DNA of 32,169 nt from positions 1-32,169 of the forward strand of contig JAMPEL010000029.1 of NCBI GenBank assembly GCA_023665185.1. Direction: 5' to 3'. Source of the DNA: Roseburia sp. GTDB taxonomy: Bacteria > Bacteroidota > Bacteroidia > Bacteroidales > Bacteroidaceae. Both the position numbers and the translations under genes were made by a program. Under the pieces are notes generated by a model, which had not been told where the DNA came from, did not search any database, and was given only the letters and a program-made list of their open reading frames with translations. Of this stretch, positions 1-8,052 are shown one piece after another. Position 1 is the stretch's first letter. The number at the start of each line of letters is the position of its first letter.

Positions 1-430
1 TATTTCCAAGGTACACTGATTTTTTTCACAAGGTGAACAAAATTTATTTTCAAGGTGAACAAAATTTTCAAAGCCCATTTTTCGGGTCAAAATCGGGCAT
101 TTTCCCGAATCACTTTCTCAAAAAGACAACAACCGCCTTTTCCATGCCCCGAAAAACAAAAATGGATTTTGAACCCGAAAAAAGACAATTTCAAAGCAAA
201 ATTTCCATAACTCACTGATTATCAACACATCCTATTTTAATTCCAACCATGCGTTTTACGTTTAAAACTGCATAGTTTTTACCGAAAATATATTTAACTG
301 ATTATCAACAACTTACCGACAAACATCCGAAAATCACGTACAAATTCAAAGTCGGCAGCCGCCCAAAATGTTAAAATGCGCCTTCATTTCCAAGTGACAT
401 AATGTCAAAATACCCTTTTCCGCATACTGT
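1..430 (+). repeat. Dispersed non-coding repeat element, copy A (left-truncated by window)
   Basis: This stretch aligns almost without gaps to 23183-23615 (copy C): landmark offsets are 23182-23184 throughout. It also aligns, inverted and more divergently, to 13137-13560 (copy B). In order it holds three visible units of a 22-bp tandem repeat (CAAGG at 7, 29 and 51), a stem arm TTTTTCGGGT at 78-87 with two complementary arms at 147-156 and 173-182, dyads TGATTATCA at 216-224 and 299-307, and the palindrome TGACATAATGTCA at 395-407. Similarity to copy C continues to about 430 and then stops. The upstream half seen in B and C would lie left of the window. Short open frames here are not conserved among the copies, so I treat it as non-coding. 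Confidence 0.85.
7..72 (+). repeat. 22-bp-period tandem repeat array (copy A)
   Basis: The core CAAGG recurs at 7, 29 and 51, exactly 22 bp apart. Each unit is CAAGG followed by a variable (T/C)G(A/C)AC-like part and an AT-rich half. Units two and three begin identically. The third runs into the single-copy part of the element. Confidence 0.8.
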
Positions 431-551
431 CATATTTGCAGAACCACAGAACCGTTTTTTTATTTTCCACTTGCGTAAATTGAATAAAATCGGCAGTTTT
501 GTCGCAACGAATGATTAAATTTGCACTCACTTAATAGTATTACTTACAGAT
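431..551 (+). other. Upstream region of the T9SS cargo gene
   Basis: This region follows the end of repeat copy A. Apart from the -7 box at 516-523 I see only AT-rich sequence, with no RNA gene or open frame. Confidence 0.4.
516..523 (+). promoter_or_regulatory. Bacteroidales-type -7 box for the T9SS cargo gene
   Basis: TAAATTTG matches the Bacteroidota -7 consensus TAnnTTTG and lies 28 bp before the ATG at 552. A possible -33 TTTG lies at 498-501, but its 14-bp spacing is shorter than the usual 19-20 bp, so only the -7 element is called. Confidence 0.5.
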
Positions 552-1265
552 ATGAAAGAACTATCCAAATACGCATTGCTCATTTCGTTTTTTACGGCAA
601 GTAATTTTACATGGTCGCAAAGCGCATCACCGACCGTCAGTTTCTATTCGGTCGATGACGAGACGGACGTGGAGATGACAGACGGCGAGTCCCAAACCGC
701 ACAGGCGCCTCTCGACATCACTTGCAAATCGAACATCTCCGATGCGGACGGATATAACTACACATGCGAATGGCGGTTCTTCAAGTCACAAACAGGAGAA
801 GAATCGCCTGTTCTCACACGATTTGAGGAGAACACGTCTTACACGCTTACCGAATCGGGAAGCTACGGGGTCAAGCTGTACGTCACATTCACAGACAGTG
901 AGGGCAATGAGTCAGAATATGAGTCGGAACCCTTCACCATCATCATCAGTGAATCGTCACTGACTTGTCCGGACGGTTTCTCACCCAACGGCGACGGCAT
1001 AAACGATGTACTCAAAATAAAATATCAGTCTATCGTAAAACTTGAGGCATCCATTTTCAACCGATGGGGCAAAAAACTTTACAGCATGAACCTGCACAAT
1101 GTCGATGACGGATGGGACGGAATGCAGGGAGGAAAATACGTGAAGGACGGTGTGTATTTCATCAATATCAACGCTGTGGGCAGCGATGGTGTCGAGTATA
1201 AGATAAAGAAAGCCATCAATGTGCTGAAAGGATTCAACGAGACGGATGAGACAAGCGGACAATAA
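552..1265 (+). CDS. Secreted protein with T9SS type-B (gliding motility-associated) C-terminal sorting domain
   Basis: A 237-aa exported protein. Residues 1-24 are a signal peptide (basic start, hydrophobic core, cut near WSQS). Residues about 26-132 look like a PKD/Ig-type beta domain with two Cys (58, 72). Residues about 138-226 are a type-B CTD: FSPNGDGIND at 143-152, IFNRWG at 168-173, DGWDG at 186-190 and GVYF at 200-203. In known systems this domain carries the protein through the T9SS translocon to the cell surface or medium. There is no catalytic domain, so the cargo part is probably an adhesin or structural module. The protein has about 11 residues beyond the usual end of the domain (GFNETDETSGQ), which is mildly unusual. 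uvrA starts 208 bp downstream on the same strand and no clear promoter lies between them. The sorting domain is certain; the role of the cargo part is unknown. Confidence 0.85.
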   Translation: MKELSKYALLISFFTASNFTWSQSASPTVSFYSVDDETDVEMTDGESQTAQAPLDITCKSNISDADGYNYTCEWRFFKSQTGEESPVLTRFEENTSYTLTESGSYGVKLYVTFTDSEGNESEYESEPFTIIISESSLTCPDGFSPNGDGINDVLKIKYQSIVKLEASIFNRWGKKLYSMNLHNVDDGWDGMQGGKYVKDGVYFININAVGSDGVEYKIKKAINVLKGFNETDETSGQ

Positions 1266-1420
1266 CCGGCCATCCGCACTCATATTGCTTGACAGAGATA
1301 AGGTAAAAAGATATTTTCCACACATCAGGAACACGGCACGCGCATCGGGCACAGAAAGGCACGGCAGAGAATATGACTGTGTATGACCTCACTCATTGCC
1401 TGCGGCTCAAAACTGACCCA

Positions 1421-1440
1421 GACATGCCGAGACATGCCGA
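1421..1440 (+). repeat. Two tandem 10-bp repeats upstream of uvrA
   Basis: GACATGCCGA occurs twice head to tail at 1421-1430 and 1431-1440, 34 bp before the uvrA start. It has no obvious match to a known operator, and may be chance or a binding site. Confidence 0.4.
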
Positions 1441-1473
1441 AGTGTGTGCAAGAACCGAACAAACAGATAAAGT

Positions 1474-4311
1474 ATGGAACACGAAGGTAAAAACCGGATA
1501 GAAGTTATGGGCGCACGCGTCCATAACCTGAAAAATGTGGATGTAACGATACCGCGCGACAGTCTGACAGTCATTACGGGACTTAGCGGAAGCGGCAAAT
1601 CTTCGCTTGCTTTTGATACAATATTTGCAGAAGGCCAACGCAGGTATGTGGAGACATTCTCCGCATATGTCCGCAACTTTCTGGGCGGAATGGAACGTCC
1701 CGATGTCGACAAGATTACAGGACTCAGCCCGGTGATAAGCATCGAGCAGAAGACGACCAACAAGAATCCGCGTTCGACAGTCGGCACAGTCACGGAAATA
1801 TACGATTATCTGCGTCTGCTCTTCGCACGTGCGGGCATTGCCTACAGCAGTGCCACAGGAGAGAAGATGGTGAAATATACGGAGGAGCAGCTCATTGAGC
1901 TTATCCTGCGCGAATATGAAGGAAAGCGCATCTATATTCTTGCCCCGATGGTAAGAAGCAGAAAGGGACACTACCGTGAACTTTTCGAGAACATACGGCG
2001 GAAAGGGTATCTGTATGCACGTGTGGACGGCAAGATTGTGGATGTGGTGTCGGGAATGAAAGTGGACAGATACAAGACACACGACATAGAGGTAGTGATA
2101 GACAAACTGGCAGTCAGTGTGAAAGATTCCTCACGGCTGTGCAAGAGCATCTCCACAGCCATGCAGACTGGCGACGGACTGATGATGCTGCTCGACAAAG
2201 ACACAGACGAGCTGCGCCACTATTCAAAGCGTCTCATGTGTCCGACAACCGGACTCTGCTATCACGACCCTGCCCCGAACAATTTCTCGTTCAACTCTCC
2301 ACAGGGCGCGTGTCCACGGTGTAAGGGACTCGGAAAGGTGAGCCTCATCGATGAGGACAAAATAATTCCAGACCGCACGCTTTCCATTCATGCGGGCGGA
2401 CTTGCACCGTTGGGCAAATACAGGAACACAATGATATTCTGGCAACTGGAATCGTTGCTGGAGCGTTATGGGTGTACACTGAAAACTCCTATCAAGGACC
2501 TTCCAGAGGATGCCGTACATGACATCATTTACGGGTCGGACGAGCGTATCTGCATTAAGGCTTCACTTGTGAAGACAAGCAGCGACTTTTTCACCACTTA
2601 CGAAGGTCTGGCAAAATATATCAGGCAACTGTGTGAGACTGAGACATCCGCCTCCGCGCAGAAATGGGCGGAATCGTTTGACAAGGAAGCCGTATGTCCG
2701 GAATGTAAAGGAGCGAGGCTGAACAACGAGGCTTTGCACTACAAAATTGCGGATAAGAACATAGTCGAGCTTTCATCTATGGACTTGAACGAGTTGTACG
2801 ATTGGATAAGCAATGTAGAGCCGCAACTCACGGACAAACAGAAAAAGATAGCTTCGGAGATTATCAAGGAAATACGCTCAAGGCTTCAGTTCCTGCTGAA
2901 TGTCGGACTCAACTATCTGTCATTGGGCAGAAGCTCGGTCAGCCTGTCGGGAGGTGAAAGCCAGCGCATCCGTCTTGCCACACAGATAGGCTCACAACTG
3001 GTCAATGTGCTCTACATCCTCGACGAGCCAAGCATCGGCTTGCACCAGCGCGACAACGTGCGCCTGATAAAATCACTGAAAAGCCTGCGCGACGGAGGCA
3101 ATACTGTAGTAGTGGTGGAACATGACAAAGATATGATGCTGAATGCAGACTACATTGTCGATATGGGACCGAAAGCAGGACGGCTTGGAGGCGAGGTTGT
3201 GTTTCAGGGCACTCCGAAGAAGATGCTTACGTCGGGAACGCTGACCGCCCGCTATCTTACGGGTGACGTATGTATCAAGGTGCCGGAGAAACGCAGGACG
3301 GGCAACGGCAAATCCATCACCATACATGGAGCAAAAGGCAATAACCTGCGCAATGTGGATGTGGAGTTTCCGCTGGGAATACTGCTTTGCGTAACCGGAG
3401 TCAGCGGAAGCGGAAAGTCTACACTCATCAACGAGACATTGCAACCCATCCTGAGCCAGCATTTCTACCGCTCGCTCAAAGAGCCTCTGCCATACGACAG
3501 TATTGAGGGGATTGAGAACATTGACAAGGTGGTCAATGTAGACCAAAGTCCGCTTGGACGCACTCCACGCTCAAACCCAGCCACCTACACAGGGGTGTTC
3601 TCTGACATACGCTCTCTTTTTGTGGATATGCCGGAAGCTAAGATTCGCGGTTACAAACCGGGACGCTTCTCATTCAACGTATCTGGCGGACGATGTGAGA
3701 CATGTGGAGGAAACGGCTACAAGACTATCGTCATGAACTTCCTGCCCGATGTGCTTGTACCGTGTGAGTCATGTCACGGCAAACGATATAACAGAGAGAC
3801 TCTTGAGGTGAGATTCAAGGGAAAATCTATAGCCGACGTGCTCGACATGACTATCAACCAGGCTGTAGAATTCTTTGAAAACCAGCCTTCCATCCTCAAT
3901 AAAATCAAAGTGTTGCAGGATGTGGGTCTCGGATATATCAAACTCGGACAACCCTCCACCACCCTGTCGGGAGGCGAGAGCCAACGTGTAAAACTGGCTA
4001 CAGAACTGAGCAAAAAGGACACAGGGCATACATTATATATATTGGATGAGCCAACAACTGGTCTGCACTTCGAGGATATACGCGTGCTGATGAACGTGCT
4101 CAACCGACTTGTAGAGAAAGGAAATACGGTCATCGTCATTGAGCACAACCTTGATGTCATCAAACTTGCAGACTACATTATTGATATGGGACCGGAAGGC
4201 GGCAGAGGCGGCGGACACCTTGTAGTGGCAGGAACTCCGGAAGAAGTGGCAAAAAGCGGCAAGGGCATTACAAGTTCTTTCCTTGCTGAGGAGCTTCGCC
4301 TCAACAAATGA
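1474..4311 (+). CDS. uvrA: Excinuclease ABC subunit A (UvrA)
   Basis: This is the DNA damage-recognition ATPase of nucleotide excision repair; it acts as a dimer that loads UvrB at lesions. At 945 aa it has the full-length UvrA size. Visible motifs are the first Walker [10 protein letters not shown] (36-44), ABC signature LSGGESQR near residue 490 followed by the Walker B segment YILDEPS, a second Walker [10 protein letters not shown] near 642, and a second signature near 830 with YILDEPT. The C-terminal zinc module is intact (CETC near 740, CESC about 20 residues later). The first zinc module is atypical: CPTTG precedes [13 protein letters not shown], so one CxxC pair is missing. This arrangement is, as I recall, common in Bacteroidota UvrA. 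The ATG at 1474 starts four codons before the typical [14 protein letters not shown] opening. It converges on the minus-strand gene ending at 4475. Confidence 0.97.
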   Translation: MEHEGKNRIEVMGARVHNLKNVDVTIPRDSLTVITGLSGSGKSSLAFDTIFAEGQRRYVETFSAYVRNFLGGMERPDVDKITGLSPVISIEQKTTNKNPRSTVGTVTEIYDYLRLLFARAGIAYSSATGEKMVKYTEEQLIELILREYEGKRIYILAPMVRSRKGHYRELFENIRRKGYLYARVDGKIVDVVSGMKVDRYKTHDIEVVIDKLAVSVKDSSRLCKSISTAMQTGDGLMMLLDKDTDELRHYSKRLMCPTTGLCYHDPAPNNFSFNSPQGACPRCKGLGKVSLIDEDKIIPDRTLSIHAGGLAPLGKYRNTMIFWQLESLLERYGCTLKTPIKDLPEDAVHDIIYGSDERICIKASLVKTSSDFFTTYEGLAKYIRQLCETETSASAQKWAESFDKEAVCPECKGARLNNEALHYKIADKNIVELSSMDLNELYDWISNVEPQLTDKQKKIASEIIKEIRSRLQFLLNVGLNYLSLGRSSVSLSGGESQRIRLATQIGSQLVNVLYILDEPSIGLHQRDNVRLIKSLKSLRDGGNTVVVVEHDKDMMLNADYIVDMGPKAGRLGGEVVFQGTPKKMLTSGTLTARYLTGDVCIKVPEKRRTGNGKSITIHGAKGNNLRNVDVEFPLGILLCVTGVSGSGKSTLINETLQPILSQHFYRSLKEPLPYDSIEGIENIDKVVNVDQSPLGRTPRSNPATYTGVFSDIRSLFVDMPEAKIRGYKPGRFSFNVSGGRCETCGGNGYKTIVMNFLPDVLVPCESCHGKRYNRETLEVRFKGKSIADVLDMTINQAVEFFENQPSILNKIKVLQDVGLGYIKLGQPSTTLSGGESQRVKLATELSKKDTGHTLYILDEPTTGLHFEDIRVLMNVLNRLVEKGNTVIVIEHNLDVIKLADYIIDMGPEGGRGGGHLVVAGTPEEVAKSGKGITSSFLAEELRLNK

Positions 4312-4384
4312 CAAGGATGGTTTGTATTCAGTATAGATTCATTTTCCGGACATAAGCCGGACAACATAACAAACAGTATCATTA

Positions 4385-4432
4385 AACAAACATGCCAAGC
4401 CGGACATATCACATCGACTTGGCATGTTTGTT
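4385..4432. terminator. Bidirectional hairpin between convergent uvrA and the REC/ATP-grasp gene
   Basis: Perfect 15-bp arms AACAAACATGCCAAG (4385-4399) and CTTGGCATGTTTGTT (4418-4432) enclose an 18-nt loop. GTTTGTT-type U-rich ends occur in both directions but there is no long T-run. Its place between two converging genes supports a shared terminator. Confidence 0.7.
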
Positions 4433-4474
4433 ACAGTTATATTTATGTATGAGTATTTTTCCTGTAAAGTATGA

Positions 4475-7432
4475 TTAATCCTCAGGCAAAAGCACCACAC
4501 CTTCTTTCTTCATACCGTCAATCTTGATGACAACTGGAGAGGCAAAGCGGACATGGCGCACATGTTCCGTCTCATTGATAGCCGGATGGGCATTCAAGAA
4601 TGCCTGATTGTACACTCCGTCACCCAGAAAATCATTGACAGTGAAATATCCCACACCGAAACTTGTCAGGTTCTGGAAGAAGTGAGTACCCTGACTCGGG
4701 TCTATACGGTAATTGGTAAGACCAGCCTCTACAATCACCTTTGCTGCTGATATGTTAGGCCACTTCACCGGCACTCCAAGCCATGAGTCGCTACTGCCCC
4801 ATCGTCCGGGACCGACAAGCACATAGTTTCTTCCGTTCTCCAGAAACTCTGCATTGATTTTGGAAATCTCATCAGCTATAGCCGGATTGTTGGAAGCAAG
4901 ATAGTTGTCGGTCTTCACATACACCACGTCATAAACATCTGTCGTTATTCCATGCCCGATAGCGTTATGGCTGCGTATAAGCGTCGCCTCATCCGCAATC
5001 TTCTCCAAATCCTCATCAAGCATCATCTTGTTGTCGACCATCGGACGGATTTGCAACAAATAAAACTCACCGGTACGGTCTGGATTCAGCTTCACGGCAA
5101 ACTCTATCTCCACGGCACGAAGCATGTCCTCCTGTCCGTAGCGCATGACGAGCCGCAACAATTCTGGAAGAGGAAAAACACCCTGCTGCAACACACCACA
5201 GAAAGTAATAAGCTTTCGTCCGCCATCATATATACCATCGCGTATCACCATGTCATACGGGTCGTATGTAGAAGCTATATATTGAAGCGAGCCGTCTTTC
5301 TCCGCCTCTCTGACAGAAAGCTTAAGCAGATTGAAACCATCGTCCACACAGAATCTCTCCGTCATATTCTTCAAATCAAGCGCATAGAAACGCGTCTGTG
5401 TCTCCCTGAGCGCAATTTCCATCTCGCTGGTCTGCAACACTTGATTAGGATGGGCAGGACAAACACGCAGGTTAAGTCCACCATCTACAATATATTTGCC
5501 AAGTCCGAGCGCAAGATTCACTGTGCCCTCCTCCGCTTTCTCGTCACCAATAGGATAATAATTTACAGAACGTGCCACACCGGAGATATTCGGATAAAAA
5601 CGGTCGCCATACTGCGTACCGACCACCTCTTGCAATATCACAGCCATTTTCTCCTGGTCGATGACATTGCTTGTTGCCGTCATGTATGCCTTGCTGTCAC
5701 GATAGAAGACCGATGCGTACACACCCTTGATTGCATCCGAAAGCATCCGCAAACGGGTATATTTATCATCAGTATATGGTATCATGTAAGTGGAATATAT
5801 TCCGGCAAAAGGCTGATAGTGGGAGTCTTCAAGCAGCGAAGACGACCTTATGGCAATCGGCTCCCTCACCACATCAAGGAACGTCATCAAATCTTCCGCA
5901 AGTTTCTCCGGCAGACGGGCATGAAGGAAATACTGGAGTATCTCATCGTCAGGAATATCCGAAAGGGCAATCTGGTAAAGCTCATTCGTATCCATAAACT
6001 CATCGAACACGTCAGTACACAAAACAACAGTCTTGGGAATCATTACCCTTGCGTTGTCGAAATCATTCAGGTCCTTATGCTTCTTTATTATATTATCAAG
6101 GAAAGCTATACCACGTCCCTTACCTCCAAGCGAGCCTTCTCCAATACGGGCAAAATTAGAATAACGGTCGAAGCGGTCACGGTGGAATACGGCTACCACT
6201 CCCTGATTTTTCATTCTACGGTAACTGACAATAGCATCAAAAATGATTTGCCTGTGCGCATCCACATCCTGCAAAGAGTGCCATGTGATATGCTTGAGAA
6301 ATTCCGAGATTGGAAACAACGCACGTGAGCACAACCATCTGGATACATTATTCCTTGTGATATGATACAGGAGCGACTCTTTGGGCAATGTAAATATGTT
6401 GTTCTGCAAATCTTTCAGGTTCTTTATCCGGGCAACTTCTTCCATTGTCTGAGGATTGCGGAATATGAAATCTCCGAAACCAAAACCTTTAAGAATCAGA
6501 TTGCGCAAGTCCACATCCATTTTCTTCGAGTTCTTATCAATAAAAGCGGCACCGCATTTGGCGGCAAGCTCCGCCTTATCGCTCTCAGAAGATTCCATGA
6601 TTAACGGCACAAACTCATCGGATGCCCTGATGGCAGACAACAGCTGGTATCCGGCAGTCTCGTCAGTCTTTCCGTCTTTCGGGAAACGGCAGTCGCTGAT
6701 GACTCCCAGCGTATTGTCTTTGAACCTGCTGTATAAAGCCCATGCCTCCTCATAACTTCGCGCAAGAACAATCTTTGGTCTTCCTCTCATACGAAGTGTC
6801 TCCAATTGGGCATTGAGTGCTTCTGTGGCAAACTCAAGGCTCTGCTGGAGAACAAATTTATAGAGATTCGGAAGTATTGACGAATAAAACCGGATGGAAT
6901 CCTCCACAAGCATAATCATCTGCACACCAGCCACCTCAATATCATGCGCAAGATTCATCTTGTCTTCGATAAGCTTAATGATTGAAAGCAGGAGGTCGGT
7001 GTTTCCAAGCCAGCAGAACACATACTCGAAAATAGACAAATCTTCATTTTCCATTCTCTTGCGTATGCCATGCGAGAATGGTGTGAGCACCACAATAGGT
7101 ACTGTCGGACAATCGCTCTTTATATTACGGGCAATGTCAAAAACATCATTGTTGTCTGTTCCCGGCATACATATCACCAAATCAAATGATATGCGTTTGA
7201 GTTCTTTTTCCGCCTCTTCCTGCGACGCAACCTGAAAGAAACGTGGAGGATAACGCAGTCCGAGTTTGGCATACTCATTAAAAATCTTCTCATCCACACG
7301 TCCGTCATCCTCAAGCATAAAGGCATCGTAAGGGTTTGCAATCAGAAGCACATTGAATATGCGCTTCATCATCAAATCGACAAACGAAGTATCATGCAAC
7401 ATGAGTTTTTCTTTTTTCTTATGTTGTTCCAT
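4475..7432 (-). CDS. Receiver-like/PPDK-N (PEP synthase-related ATP-grasp) fusion protein
   Basis: A 985-aa cytoplasmic protein from the ATG at 7432. A longer frame to 7510 overlaps the upstream gene and its extra residues look unlike a domain. Residues about 22-160 resemble a response-regulator receiver with Met89 at the expected phospho-Asp position. Residues about 168-320 resemble a second receiver with its key residues kept: E177/D178, D247 (SDCRFP), S281/S282 and K300 (IDKNS). Residues about 430-800 are a PEP/pyruvate-binding ATP-grasp domain: GEGSLGGKGRG, RSSSLLEDS (529-537), and a final LLQIRPM. The phospho-histidine swivel domain (TSHAAI-type motif) and the PEP-binding barrel of true PEP synthase or PPDK are absent. 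The last ~185 residues are a domain I do not recognise (GPGRWGSSDSWLG). PEP synthase activity is therefore unlikely; an ATP-dependent phosphotransfer or sensory role is inferred. It is the last gene of a three-gene run. Confidence 0.8.
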   Translation of the reverse strand: MEQHKKKEKLMLHDTSFVDLMMKRIFNVLLIANPYDAFMLEDDGRVDEKIFNEYAKLGLRYPPRFFQVASQEEAEKELKRISFDLVICMPGTDNNDVFDIARNIKSDCPTVPIVVLTPFSHGIRKRMENEDLSIFEYVFCWLGNTDLLLSIIKLIEDKMNLAHDIEVAGVQMIMLVEDSIRFYSSILPNLYKFVLQQSLEFATEALNAQLETLRMRGRPKIVLARSYEEAWALYSRFKDNTLGVISDCRFPKDGKTDETAGYQLLSAIRASDEFVPLIMESSESDKAELAAKCGAAFIDKNSKKMDVDLRNLILKGFGFGDFIFRNPQTMEEVARIKNLKDLQNNIFTLPKESLLYHITRNNVSRWLCSRALFPISEFLKHITWHSLQDVDAHRQIIFDAIVSYRRMKNQGVVAVFHRDRFDRYSNFARIGEGSLGGKGRGIAFLDNIIKKHKDLNDFDNARVMIPKTVVLCTDVFDEFMDTNELYQIALSDIPDDEILQYFLHARLPEKLAEDLMTFLDVVREPIAIRSSSLLEDSHYQPFAGIYSTYMIPYTDDKYTRLRMLSDAIKGVYASVFYRDSKAYMTATSNVIDQEKMAVILQEVVGTQYGDRFYPNISGVARSVNYYPIGDEKAEEGTVNLALGLGKYIVDGGLNLRVCPAHPNQVLQTSEMEIALRETQTRFYALDLKNMTERFCVDDGFNLLKLSVREAEKDGSLQYIASTYDPYDMVIRDGIYDGGRKLITFCGVLQQGVFPLPELLRLVMRYGQEDMLRAVEIEFAVKLNPDRTGEFYLLQIRPMVDNKMMLDEDLEKIADEATLIRSHNAIGHGITTDVYDVVYVKTDNYLASNNPAIADEISKINAEFLENGRNYVLVGPGRWGSSDSWLGVPVKWPNISAAKVIVEAGLTNYRIDPSQGTHFFQNLTSFGVGYFTVNDFLGDGVYNQAFLNAHPAINETEHVRHVRFASPVVIKIDGMKKEGVVLLPED

Positions 7433-7499
7433 TATTCTTTGATGGTATATGATTATTTTTTCACTTATATTTTCGGAATAAAAAATTTCTTTAGTGCCA

Positions 7500-8021
7500 C
7501 TACAACCCAAGTTTTTTCAGCAGATTTTTCCTACAAGTCCTCACTGAAGGCACAAGCATTTCCTCCGGCATGTTCTCAAGTTCATACCGCAATTCTGTCT
7601 GTAGTTCCTTAAAATGCACGGACATGACATAAGCCAATTTCAGGCACAACACCTTGACTGCAACCGGTTCTGAGACCATCATTGCATGTTTCATGCAAAA
7701 ATCAAAAAAATCAGTGCGCATATCCGATTTGGAAAAAGGCTGGCGATTAAGCAACGAAAGCAACAAGCGTCTTTTCGTATCGTCCGATGTAGACATGGAT
7801 TCATTGATAAGCTCATGATGCCTCGTGTACAGCCATTCATTCTCACTCAATGTAAATTTATTCAGTGTCAGAAGCGCATTCCGTGCCACTTTTTCATCTT
7901 CATCAAAGATAAACCGATAGAACTTTTCTTTTTCCTCATAGCCACCTTCCTGCATCATAAAAAGCATTTCCATCATATCATCAAAAGATATGCGCCGAGA
8001 CAACATTTTCCTATAATTCAT
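7500..8021 (-). CDS. Conserved-looking small helical protein, HEAT-like, unknown function
   Basis: A 173-aa protein starting at the ATG 8021, 31 bp after the stop of the phosphoesterase gene and 67 bp before the next gene. An upstream in-frame start at 8165 would overlap the end of the phosphoesterase gene in another frame and adds an Arg/Cys-rich stretch, so it is rejected. The sequence has no signal peptide or membrane segment. It is predicted almost entirely helical from its composition, with alternating amphipathic segments (ARNALLTLNKF, TKRRLLLSLLNRQ, PVAVKVLCLKLAYV) that recall HEAT/ARM repeats. I do not recognise the family. Its place between a metallophosphoesterase and a receiver/ATP-grasp protein suggests co-transcription and perhaps a scaffold role, which is inference only. 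Confidence 0.75.
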   Translation of the reverse strand: MNYRKMLSRRISFDDMMEMLFMMQEGGYEEKEKFYRFIFDEDEKVARNALLTLNKFTLSENEWLYTRHHELINESMSTSDDTKRRLLLSLLNRQPFSKSDMRTDFFDFCMKHAMMVSEPVAVKVLCLKLAYVMSVHFKELQTELRYELENMPEEMLVPSVRTCRKNLLKKLGL

Positions 8022-8052
8022 AAATGTATCAGATATTTTATGCCACAAACAT

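Noticed and set aside
33-218. 61-aa frame in repeat copy A (and 76-aa frame at 23171-23401 in copy C)
   Set aside because: The reading frame matches only over the last third, is shifted in the first part, and is absent from copy B, so it is not a conserved protein.
216-310. DnaA-box-like TTATCAACA pair as a replication origin
   Set aside because: The sites occur in three dispersed copies, one copy departs from the box, and no dnaA/dnaN or AT-rich unwinding cluster is nearby.
4952-6328. 458-aa open frame on the plus strand
   Set aside because: It lies fully opposite the well-supported receiver/ATP-grasp gene; its protein has no domain-like pattern and is His/Arg/Ile-rich as expected of an antisense shadow.
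7433-7510. 26-residue N-terminal extension of the receiver/ATP-grasp protein
   Set aside because: It overlaps the end of the upstream gene and adds residues without domain character; the ATG at 7432 is better placed.
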